A model generated the notes under the pieces. That model was not told the origin of the DNA. It did not search any database and worked only from the letters and a program-made list of their open reading frames with translations. This document shows positions 53,238-63,404 of a stretch of 64,000 bases of DNA, piece by piece. Position 1 is the stretch's first letter. Each line of letters starts with the position of its first letter. The position numbers and the translations under genes were made by a program. The DNA is from Dichetophora obliterata (Eukaryota; Arthropoda; Insecta; Diptera; Sciomyzidae), in the NCBI GenBank assembly GCA_963920525.1, contig OY986436.1:26067318-26131317 (forward strand), in the 5' to 3' direction.

Positions 53238-54606
53238 GTGTTAAAACAATGCGGCTCCATTTTGTGTCAGCCACTCTCGTTACTTTTTAATAAATCAATT
53301 AATGAAAGTAATTTTCCTCTTTTTTGGAAAAAATCTTATATCAGTCCTATTTACAAAAAAGGTTGCAGGAATGACGTAACTAATTATAGGCCTATCGCCA
53401 AATTGTCTTCGATTCCTAAATTTTTTGAGCGAATAGTGTATGATCGAGTGAAAATTCACTAAGGGCAAGTCATGACAACTCGTCAGCATGGTTTTGTTAC
53501 TGGCAGATCCACTGTGTCTAATCTCCTTGATTTCACTACATTCTGCTTAAAATCTATTGATTCTGGTAGCCAGGTCGATTTTATTTACACTAACTTTAGC
53601 AAAGCTTTTGATAAATTACCACATAATCTAATTTTATTTAAACTTAAATTAATGGGATTTCCACAATATTTTGTAAACGAGGCGTGTTGTCTTCTGAATT
53701 TGTTGCAGAATCGGTCCACTTCTGTTTATTTTGGCAATTAATGATGTTACCCACGTCATCAAACACTCTCATTTGCTTATTTATGCAGATGATATGAAAA
53801 TATACAGAACAATTGATTCTAATGACAATTCAGACCTGCTCCAGTCAGACTTAAACTCCTTTGAGGTTTGGTGTTCTAAAAATAACATGTTTTTAAATCC
53901 AGATAAATGCCAAACTATGACCTTTTCGCGTTAAAGGAACAATTTTATTTTTGATTACAAAATTAAAGATACTGCTTTAAGTCGTGTAACTACCGTCAAA
54001 GACTTTGGTATATGCATGGATTCTAAGTTATCGTTTAACATGCATATTGATAGAATTTGTAAAAAAGCGTCTTCTATGCTTGGTTTTATAAAACGGTGGG
54101 CCAAAGAGTTTGGTAGCTTAATAACAACTACAACTCTGTATTATTCAATCGTGCGTCCTCACTTGGAGTACGCAAGTCAAGTATGGTCCCCACATTACAA
54201 TGTGCAAGTTTATCGTATGGAAAGAATTCAAAAACGTTTTGTTCGGTTTGCTCTGAGAGGCTTGAGTGGAACTGACACATTTAATCTTCCTCCATATAAG
54301 GATCGTTTAATATTATTAAAGATGCAATCTTTAAGTGAGAGAAGGAAATCTGCTGATATCATATACTAACACCAACTTATAACTGGTGTATTCAATTCTC
54401 CAGAACTTTTTTCTCTTATAAATTTTAACACTAACCGTAGAAGCAGTAGAATCTCTAACAACTTGATTTATTTACCATTTAGTAGAACAAATTATATGTA
54501 AACTGCTCCATTAAATCGCATGAGTACCTTTGTTAACAACTGTAGCGTGTTTGATATTAACTTGTCGAAAGGTCAACTCAAAAGTAGATTGAAAACTAAT
54601 GTATGA
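53238..54606 (+). pseudogene. CR1-type element, RT remainder (uninverted half)
   Basis: It reads VLKQCGSILCQPLSLLFNKS, FWKKSYISPIYKKGCRND, TNYRPIAKLSSIPKFFERI, a stop, TRQHGFVTGRSTVSNLLDF, YTNFSKAFDKLPHNL (motif A). It then breaks: VYFGN is fused directly to LAINDVTHVI, so the motif B block (SGVPQG-type) is deleted. Motif C follows (YADDMKIY, near 53782-53800), then CQTMTFSR, SMLGFIKRWAKEFGS, TLYYSIVRPHLEYASQVW, FNLPPYKDRLILLKMQSL and the end near 54606. The broken repeat around TGTTTATTTTGG suggests a microhomology deletion. It completes the minus-strand half at 50046-51925. Confidence 0.85.
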
Positions 54607-55011
54607 TTAGATCTATGTAAACGCATGGTTAGTTGTTATGTCTTGTATTTTCCCTGAGCCCAACCCATATTATGGTAGGTAAATTTTTCTCCCTTTTGGT
54701 TTTTTATTGGACCACTTTTATTGATATCGTTATTTCAATGATATTGGGTTGGTTCTTAAAATGATCTATTGCGGAGAAAGTGTGAAAAAGCTGTAGTAGC
54801 TGAACTCTATTGTTATTACATGTATTAAGTCTAGAGCAAATTTCATCCCTTGAACCTAAAAAAATACTCAAATTCATAAGATAACTGGGTCTGGATTATA
54901 TTCTTTAATCCGCCAACCTAGCGGAGCCTTGAGAATGAAGTACAATAAATCTTATGTTAGGTCGCAGTGTACAGCTCTACCCTATAACATTAACATCTAT
55001 TTATCTACGAT
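54607..55011. other. CR1 3' UTR and spacer
   Basis: Probable 3' UTR of the CR1 element, followed by unassigned sequence up to the end of the minus-strand I/LOA element. No gene is seen. Confidence 0.35.
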
Positions 55012-57320
55012 TCAATAATTGTGTGACTCTTTTTCAAGGTTCCTGTACAACTCTTGTAGCGAACTACGTACATGTTCTGCGAATTCTGATCTTTCTAAAC
55101 CATCTTTCATCTCGTTCCCCTCAATGCCCTGGTGGCTAAGTACCCAGTATATGCGCACTCCCTTCGAGGTGCATAGTGCATCTCTGCCAGCCAGGACGCT
55201 TTTGGACTTGATGGTAGCGGAGCGTATGGATTCAAGCGCTTTAGTTGGAGTTGACTTTAGTGCCCCCGTAATGCATAGCGCTGCCTGCCGCTGAAATATC
55301 TCCAAGTGCCTAAGGTATGTTGATTTGTTCACAGCCGACCACCACAAAATTATTCCATACAGTCGGCCTTTGTACTCTAGTGGAGAGTGCGCTAGACTAT
55401 TAACCCAGAGGTCTGTGGTTCAAATCTGGGATCGGGCATGGTTCTTATCACATTCTTTGTTCTTTCCTACATTTAAGAATTATGGAAAACTAAAAATCCA
55501 CAACTTAATTGTGGGAAATGTGGAATTAAAGGACAGGAACACAGCTAAGGTCTAGAAATGCTTGCCGAGGTTAAGGCATAACAATAGCCTCGGCTAAAAG
55601 CAATTCAAATTGTCTTTCACGTTTGTTTCGCCTAATCAGTAATTCACGTGTGATTCCAAACAATTCCTCTAAATAATCTAGCCCTTTCCTTTCAGGTCAA
55701 AGACCAAACCTTGTTTGTAAAAGGCGTATGCCCTGGTTCTTTGGTATTTTGGAAAAACAAAACATAAAAATAGAACAGAATAGGACTACCGTTACATAGC
55801 TCCAGTGCATCAGAAAGGTCGAGAGACCCCAGGTGTTGCCGAGCATCTTCTTGGATGTGTATAGTGCAATGGTGGCTTTCTTCACCCTCTCTTCTACATT
55901 GATTTTCCATGTCAGCTTGCTGTCCAGGACGATTCCCAGATATCTTGTGAGAGTTTTCGGTATAAGACGTATATCATTTAATTTTGATGGTATCCACTGT
56001 GGTATCTTGTACCCTTTCATGAACAGAACCAGATCTGTTTTCTCTGCGTAATACTAAGACCAACTGAATTTGATTATCTAAGTACCTCTTTGAGTGTGCT
56101 CTCCTTTATAGAGCTCACTGTTGATAGACATTTCCCTACTATAATTATGCTTATGTCGTCTGCATAAGGGCTCTACCTGCGAACTTTTTGAGTAGTTCAT
56201 TGACAACAAGATTCCATAGTATAGGCGAGAGGGCCCCTTCCTGTGGTGTCCCACTGTGAGCTTCCCTTTCCATGGATTTGGTGCTCCACTCAGCTTGAAC
56301 CCTTCTGCAACTTAGAAACTTGTTTAACCATAGGTTTATAGCTGGTGGTGCCTCTATTTCACGTAATCCACTAAGGATTGCGATAGTTGATACATTGTTG
56401 AATGCGCCTGAGATGTCTAGAAAAACACTGAGTGCGTATTTTTTGTGGTGCAGGACTTTTTCTATGGGTACTACTAGAGCGTGTAGTTCCGTTGGAACCG
56501 ATTTCCCTTTCGTGTATGCAAGTTGGTTGGTTTATAACTGTGGACTTACTCTGTAATGCGTTTCGAAAAGCAAATGTTATTCGAAAACAAAATTACACCA
56601 TATATTTACATGGATTTTTGACCAATTTTTGATTAGTTCGCATTCAATGCAGACAAAAACAGCATTTTAAAACAGCAGAGGTAGAATTTACTGCCTTTTT
56701 GTAATCTTAATTCATGTATTTACATTGTGTGATTTTGTTTTCGAATCGCATAACAGAATAAAGCCCCTGTATTGCATCATTCCTTAGGTGCAAGTCAATC
56801 AGTTTTTCAAGCGTTTTTAGTACAAAGGAGGTTAGACTTATTAGCCTGTAGTCCTTCGGATACAGATTGCTGCTCTTACCTGCTTTTGGTAGCAATACAA
56901 CCCTTGCTGTCCTCCAGGACACAGGAACGTAGTTTAGGCTAATACATCCGTTAAATATATTCTCCAGCCATGAGACGACGTGTGTTTCGGGCGTTTGCAG
57001 CATGGCAGGAATTATACCGTCTGTCCCGGAGATTTGTATCCCGAAAACGAGATTATAGCGCATAGGATTCCGGCCGATGTTGTAAAGTCGTGTGTAACCT
57101 ATTGGGGGTTTTGTCCTATATCTTCGTATTGCGGTAATTTTTAGAGCTTCAGTTCAGCCAGGAAAATGTGCGTTTAAAAGCACTCCGTCCACTGACCATT
57201 GTCTTTGCGAAGCTGGCTCTGCATGGGGAGGGCTGCTCTGAAGGTAGCTTCCTGAGTCTTGCTGTGTTCGTAGTTATTTCCATTCTTCAGCAGAAGTTCT
57301 TCGAAGTGTGTCTTTTTGCT
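55012..57320 (-). pseudogene. I/LOA-type element: RT and RNase H remnants, split by a SINE
   Basis: From the right: LLNAHFPG-type residues near 57170, SGTDGIIPAMLQTPETHV, VPVSWRTARVVLLPKAGKS, DYRLISLTSFVLKTLEKL (57063-56707), then decayed palm (GAFNNVSTIAILSGL-like residues near 56390; YADDISIII is not intact). The thumb follows at 56020-55770: YKIPQWIPSKLNDIRLIPK, YLGIVLDSKLTWKINVEER, ALYTSKKMLGNTWGLSTF. After the SINE (55365-55765) the frame resumes as LYGIILWWSAVNKSTYLRH, FQRQAALCITGALKSTPTKA and a shortened RNase H ending VRIYWVLSHQGIEGNEMKD. The first RNase H catalytic residues are deleted. The zinc knuckle is absent. Confidence 0.8.
55365..55765 (+). repeat. SINE family B, copy 2 (best preserved)
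   Basis: The head TACTCTAGTGGAGAGTGCGC (A box) and GTGGTTCAAATCTGGGATC (B box) retains both pol III boxes. The body continues TTTAAGAATTATGGAAAACT, GGAATTAAAGGACAGG, CAATTCAAATTGTCTTTCACG, AAGACCAAACCTTGTTTG and GGCGTATGCCCTGGTT, with an A-rich tail. It contains an insert-like GAGGTTAAGGCATAAC...GCCTCGG stretch absent from the copy at 42140. It inserted into the I/LOA thumb, whose frame resumes on the other side. Confidence 0.8.
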
Positions 57321-57589
57321 TTGCGCACGTTTGTTTTCAAAAGTTTGAGGCTGAATTTGTATTTTTTTCCCCAGTTTTCTTCTTGGTTAGCTTATTTAGC
57401 TAGTCGTTTTATTTAATTTCTGAGCTTTTAACTTTAATTCAAAAACAAAATAAAAATAAAAACAAAATTTCATTAAAAAAAGAATACATTGCATGTACAG
57501 CTTAAAAATTTATAATTCACTTAAAGTCGTACAGTTTGTTGTAATTGCAAAAAAATGTTTAGTTAAATAACCCAAGCAAATATTTGAGT

Positions 57590-58075
57590 ACTTTGTTGGG
57601 CAATCTATTTTGTTATTAAGATCTTTCAGTATTTTTTGGCATGGAATTGACTAAGTTTTGGCATGTTTCGATGTTTATATAGCCCCATTCTTCTTCGAGA
57701 GCCTTCTTGGGGCCAGTTTTGTTAGAAATTGTATGTGCTCGTATTAGTTTTTTGAGATGGTGCCAAAGATGCTCGATTACATTCATGTCCGATGATTGAG
57801 TGGACGTTTTAATGACTTTCAGACAGTTACAGAGTGTCCACGTTCTTGCATTTAATGAGCTTTATTTAGGATAGTTTTCGGCATAAAGCTTAAAAGTTCT
57901 TCGGATTTCCATTTTCTAGCAGTTAGAATCAAATTTTCTCTGAGCATTTTGATGTAGCTATATTGGTTCGTAATGCTGTCGTTGGTAACTGAATTACCGA
58001 CTCTATCCACTGGCATGTATCCACCCACATCATCACGGACCCACCTCCACGCTTCACAGTCGGATGTAAATTAGA
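57590..58075 (-). pseudogene. Tc1-type transposase fragment
   Basis: The minus strand reads LHPTVKRGGGSVMMW (near 58065), then with frameshifts and stops NSVTNDSITNQYSYIKML, LILTARKWKS-like, MPKTILNKAH-like, a block equivalent to HRT-DMNVIEHLWHHLKK, then EEWGYINIETCQNLVNSMP and NKVLKYLLG at about 57595. The order and motifs are those of Tc1-family transposases: catalytic domain from the G-G-G-S-V-M-x-W block through the C-terminal I-P-x-E-x-C-Q-K-L-V-x-S-M-P block. The N-terminal DNA-binding domain and first Asp are missing. It is heavily decayed. Confidence 0.75.
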
Positions 58076-58420
58076 CCAATGCTCGATATTATGGAATCAG
58101 AGCTTTCTAAAGCTTTTGTGAAAACATCCATTTTATATTCAGCATGCAATACGAATTCAAAGTATCGTATCCAACAATGCAGTGGACTACTTCCAAATTT
58201 TAGTCGCTCCTCTTTAGCTTCAAATTTATGAAATTTAAAATCTTTTGCGTTAATAAAATCTCGGGGAGAAGCTTCACAAATAGGACAATTTTGATTCGAC
58301 TTCATCGATTATGGTCAAAAATAACTGGAATTTGATTTCTACTGTTTTATTTTCAGCTACTTTCAATACATACCATTCTAATGCATCAATTTCTTTTTTA
58401 AGAGTCATTTCTTAATTTTA
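58054..58420 (-). pseudogene. Fragment of a transposon-associated protein with C-P-x-C motif
   Basis: The frame 58305-58054 reads NQNCPICEASPRDFINAKD, then LKFGSSPLHCWIRYFEFVL, HAEYKMDVFTKAL. A second frame upstream (about 58420-58310) reads ALEWYVLKVAENKTVEIKF, QLFLTIIDEVE, separated by a frameshift. The C-P-x-C motif followed by F-G-x-S-x-L-H-x-W-I-R-x-F-E-x-x-L-H is one I have seen in uncharacterised arthropod and cnidarian proteins that sit near DNA transposons. I cannot name its function. It abuts Tc1-like sequence at about 58065. Confidence 0.5.
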
Positions 58421-58439
58421 ATTATTTTAAATCCAACTT

Positions 58440-59830
58440 TGTTAAGGACGATTCGTTGTTTAATCACTCTGTATTAGACTATGTGGATGAAATTATTGAC
58501 ATTGTCAATTTCATTATCGGTTGATGATGTCAGTCATTTATTATCTCTAATGAAGACGTCTCTTAAGGCTGACATTGATGGCTTATCGTCTATACTGCTC
58601 ATTAAATGCTCTGCTGCGCTCGCAAAATCTCTTTGTTGGATTTTTAATAAATCCCTATCGTCTGGAACATTCATTGGCTGTTGGAAAGTTACAGCGATTA
58701 CGCCTGTCTTTAAGAGTGGATCTAAAAATGATGCTGCAAATTACCGACCCATCTCGAAGTTGTCTAACATTTCTAAACTCTTTGAATCCATTATTAAACC
58801 TAAGCTATACTTTCATGTTAAGAGACATATTTGCCTGGAACAGCATGGCTTCGTTTCTGGCAGGTCAACTGTGACTAATCTTGCTCTCTTTTCTAACTTT
58901 AGTATCTCTGCCTTTGAATCTGGTTACCAAGTTGATCTGGTTACCTTGAATACGGATTTCTCGAAGGCATTTGATTAAGTACCTCATAATATTCTGATTG
59001 GCAAACTTTGCAAAATGGGATGCCATTCGGATTTCCTTAATTGGATTAAGTCTTATTTAAGTGGTAGAGTGTGCTATGTAGCGATTAATGATATTCATTC
59101 TTATTGTTATAGAGTTACCTCTGGAATTCCTCAAGGAAGTATTCTTGGGCCTCTGTTATTTGTATTATTTATAAACGATATAGGCAAATGTTTTTGTAAT
59201 TCGAAATGTCTTTTATGGATTGGAGTACTCGCAATGGGTTGCCATTGAATATTAGTAAATGTTTGAATGCTTCGTATAGCAAATCTTCTAGTTTTATTAG
59301 TACAACCTATTTTATGCCAGATCTACCACTTTAAAAAGTTGTTAATTCGTGATTTGGGAGTAATTTTTGACACGAAGTTCACGTTTGTAGAACATCTGAA
59401 TTTCATAGTGCCTAAAGTCTATTCTCTCCTAGCCTTTCTTCGGAGAAATAGTGCAGAATTTCAAGACCCTTGTACTTTAAAAGCACTTTAGAATTCATTG
59501 GTTCGTTCTCGGTTGGAGTACGCTGCTTTTATTTGGAATCCATCTTTTGCAATCCATTCGTTGAGATTAGAAAAAGTTCAGAAGATAGCCACAAAATGTA
59601 TGTTACAGCCTACGCGTTTTTATGCAAACTTACCTTCTTATACTGCTCGATGTTTGTTAATGAGCTGAAAGCCCCTTGAGACGAGGAGAAAAATAAATTC
59701 TTTGTTATTTGTATACGACATTATATCAGGTAATATTGATCATCCTTTTTTACTACAATTAATTGAGTTTAACATTCCTATAAGGCAGTTGCGGTGTTTT
59801 AAACTATTTTTTTAAAAACATCATCGATGC
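58440..59830 (+). pseudogene. CR1-type RT element lacking its catalytic motif
   Basis: It reads KADIDGLSSILLIKCSAAL, WKVTAITPVFKSGSKND, NYRPISKLSNISKLFESI, LEQHGFVSGRSTVTNLALF, LNTDFSKAFD (motif A), a stop, VPHNILIGKL, RVTSGIPQGSILGPLLFVLF (motif B). At NSKCLL it jumps straight to WSTRNGLPLNISKCLN-like residues: the Y-A-D-D motif C (about 30 residues) is deleted. It resumes RDLGVIFDTKFTFVEHLN, SLVRSRLEYAAFIWNPSFA, LFVYDIISGNIDHPFLLQL, ending near 59815. The C-terminus matches copy X at 18.4 kb. It cannot encode active RT. Confidence 0.85.
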
Positions 59831-59907
59831 TCAAAGCTTCAGTGTTCAAGCGAATGTCAAGCAGATAAGATCTGCGCTTGCGTGTTCCTTGAATATATTA
59901 TATTATA

Positions 59908-60155
59908 TCTGTGTCGATAAACAATAATAGCTTAAGTCGATTTAAGACAGAATTGAGTTATTGATATAGTTGTGTTCCACGTATATATCATTATGAACAC
60001 ACAAAATCTAGAACTTCTAGCATGACCTTAGCCAAAGAAATGACGCAAAAATAAAATACCCTTTCATATAACTTATATGGCGATTGAAAATTTTGAAGCA
60101 AGATTTTTGGAAACTTCGAAATAAGACTTAAGCTGTTTTTGCTCATCGACACAGA
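59908..60155. mobile_element. 248-bp MITE, copy 2
   Basis: The ends are TCTGTGTCGATAAACAATAA and TTGCTCATCGACACAGA, inverted repeats of about 30 bp with GCTTAAGTC inside. The length equals that of copy 1 at 46858-47105, which lies in the opposite orientation. TA dinucleotides flank both ends, compatible with a TA duplication, but the palindromic flanks make this ambiguous. No ORF. Confidence 0.8.
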
Positions 60156-63100
60156 TATAACGTAAGATTACACTGTATAAAATTTTATGTAAGCAAAATT
60201 TTTGGAAGTATGTATGGGAAAATTTCTTAATTTTTAGAAAATGACGGCATAGTGTGGCATCAAAGAGCTAAAATTAAAAAAATTATGCATTACAAGGCAT
60301 TACGATAATTATATTTGCATTATATTTGCATGGTCAATATAAGGCAATTGTGGGCCATGCGATGAAGAAATTAATTAATTATTTAAAAGTTGCATGTCCA
60401 CATTTCATATCATATTGTGATCAGTTCCAAGTACGTATATTGAAAGCATCTTACGCTGTCAGTTTGGCCTTGGTAAAACACAATAAGCAACATAAGCACA
60501 ATAAAAAAACATATTTGTTTTTTACTATTAGCCTGTCTTTTTACATTGCCGTCTCCTTATCTGTATTTTACATTATCCGTCTGTCGGTCTGTTTCCTTTT
60601 GACATTCCGTCCACTACTTATTTATTTAGCTTCGCAATACAAATCCGAGCAAAAAATATCCCATAATGCCTTGTAAGATTTCGGCAAAAAGCGCTTTAGC
60701 ACTACTTTGTTTTCAGTGTGAGCTTTTAAGCGCTCATTAATACATGCTCAAGATGAGAAAGTATAGGTGTGCAAAGCTGCCCGACACTGTACTAGAGCTT
60801 TGAGTTTATGTAATGAGTTATCGTTAAAATATGTTTTTGACTTTTCTTTGTCTAAGACTTGCCTTAAAAATTTTGTTATAAATTTATTTTAAGCTTATTT
60901 GTCAGTGGTATTGGGCACCTAAATTATGTTCAAAGTGTTCTTAAATATTTAATTAATCTTTAATTTATATTCTATTGTATAGAATTAATATGTATCCTAG
61001 TCTGTAAGGATTTTTGTCCATAGACTCAATAAAGACTCAATAAATAAAGACTCAATAATTTAAAATACTTTCTTTAGTTTTTTTTTTATGTATTCCAATT
61101 TCAAAGGTCTACAAAATCTTATCAATTTTGGTGTACGATTATTCCAAATAGTTTACCCTGATGTAAAAACTAAACGTAATGGAATAGCTGGGGTTCCGAA
61201 TAGGGATGAATTTGAATATTTAGAGGTACCAGGATCTGAAAATGTTTGTTTGTAATTCATTTGACCCGTACAGCTATCAAATCAGTAACTAAGGATTAAT
61301 TCGACACTTGAGTTACTTCCTTTACTTCACCTAACTTTCAAATAGGTAAGGATAAACATATGCCAACTTTGTTTATCGTGTGAAAAAAGTAATAAAGCCG
61401 GCTGTATTGTTTTGAACACTAATGAATATATGTTGATTTTTCAATATTTTTGGTACTATTTAAATAATTTTTAATAGTATGGCATATTTGAAAGTTTAAT
61501 GACGTCATAAAACAACTAATAGACTAGTTATACTAAAACTGATTTAAATTCTCGTAGAAGATACATATATAAAAGTCAAAATATTGTATACCGATTAATT
61601 TCGAAATTGCCAAATTCATCAGCGATAGATACAGCAAAATTTTCCGTTATGCCAAAATCATTAAGATTTTTTATTGCTTTCTTTAATTTCAACATGCTTA
61701 CAACTTTAAGTTTAAGCCATTTTATGTTGCGATACACGTCCATTGATTGCAAGTTATGTTCAAAGAGTTACAGAAATTGAATACATGAATGTTTGTATGT
61801 ATGATCGCAAAAACATGTGTTAAATCTGATTTTTGTTGTATATTTTGCATACATATTTGTTATTAATGATACAACAACGACACGCATCTGGGTAACCCTA
61901 ACAAATTATCTCATTGGACCAAAAAAAAACTTGGTGAGAGTGAAAGTAAAAATATTGACAAGATCAATGCTGATGCACAACATCAATGGAGATGGCCAAA
62001 GGAGTTGGCTTAAACAAGACCAAAAATAAATAAAAAAACTACAGTAAAAAAGTATACCGAGGAAGTAGTGGAAATTGAGGAAGAAGCAGCAGGCAGTTAA
62101 ACAGTTAAAAGTAATGTAGAGACATTAATTAAACTACATGTGGTTTGGACAATATTGGTCTCAAACATCTCAAGTCTGGTAGAAAGTGAGTTGAACACTT
62201 TTGGAGTAGCTGGAATTGCTGGAATATTCAAAATCTTTGATAAATGAAAGTAAATAGAAAAAAGTAAACACTTAAACATTAAAAGAGAATATTTTCCAAA
62301 AAAGTAAACTCTTATATAAAAAATTTAAATCAGTACAAGTACTTTTCTTGGATACTGTAAAACTTTTAGAACTTTTCTGATTGGAAGTATTGTAAAAACG
62401 ATTATTTACCCAACTGTTTTTATATAAATAGGTTTTGGCAAAGGTATTTTTATTTTACCTCTGTTCTTATAAACATGATTTTCATTTTCTCTTATTTTAT
62501 TATTGGCATATATAATATGTGTTGTTTATTTACTTTTTTTTTTTTTGCAAAAACTGTAAGCGTTAAAAAGTTAACAAAAACAAATGTTGACACAATTACC
62601 CACTTAATATGGCAGACGATTGATTAAAATGTTGGCACATTTAATTTAAAGCGCATATTTGTGAAATTTCCAACAAGCCGGCCATTTCGCACAGTAGGCG
62701 TTAATTTAAAGCTCAAATTTGAGTTAATTAAACACAGTTATTAAGTGCCAAAACGAGCAGATACGAATTTATGAAGATCGGCCAGTTTTATGCCAAGTGG
62801 GAAGATAGAGATGACGAATGAAAATAAACGATTATATGTGCTGCAAAAAGCACATTTTCAAAAAAATTTTTTGCAGCTACATTATGAAGCTTATTGCTTG
62901 AGTGTGTTAAGCTATTACCGCACAAAATTATTTATAAACTTTATAAACTCAGTGCCAAAATGAGTAGATTAGAAGCAAGTTATGTTGCAAGCAGGTAGAA
63001 GGATGAAAAATAAACGAATTTGTGCTGCAAAAAGCACATTTTTAAAATTTACTTAGATGTATTATGGCCCTTATGAGATTTTTTTACTTTTTATCAAATT

Positions 63101-63402
63101 TTAAAAAGCGGTATTTGACTTTTTTACTAAGAAATAAGTAAGACTGACTAATTATAAATTACACTTAGGCTACTATAATCCCTAAAACATGTGAATTCTT
63201 AAATCTCTTAACAATATATTGCAGCACAACTTGAGCACATTACAGCACATTAGAGCCCTTGCCAGGATTTTGCATGGGGACAGAGGGGTTCGGATAACAA
63301 AACATTACTGGTTATCATTATGATATCGGTGTAGTAAAAATAAATCTATTATTTTTGCATGAAATTTAAGGCTTTATTAAGCATAGTTAGAATGATCCGA
63401 TG
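60156..63402. other. AT-rich spacer with local duplications, no supported gene
   Basis: The longest frame (60326-60676, 116 codons) has no known motif, and its C-terminal half is hydrophobic low-complexity sequence. Between 62640 and 63060 there is a diverged local duplication: TTAATTTAAAGC words at about 62641 and 62702, GTGCCAAAA(C/T)GAG words at about 62746 and 62952, and an identical 22-base word at 62837-62858 and 63021-63042. Confidence 0.4.
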
Positions 63403-63404
63403 TA

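Noticed and set aside
50046..54606. LINE twin-priming (5' inversion) as the cause of the split CR1
   Set aside because: Twin priming would explain the CR1 arrangement but not the simultaneous split of the SINE at the same two junctions; a later inversion explains both.
60326..60676. 116-codon gene
   Set aside because: No recognisable motif; the hydrophobic, low-complexity C-terminus is typical of chance frames in AT-rich DNA.
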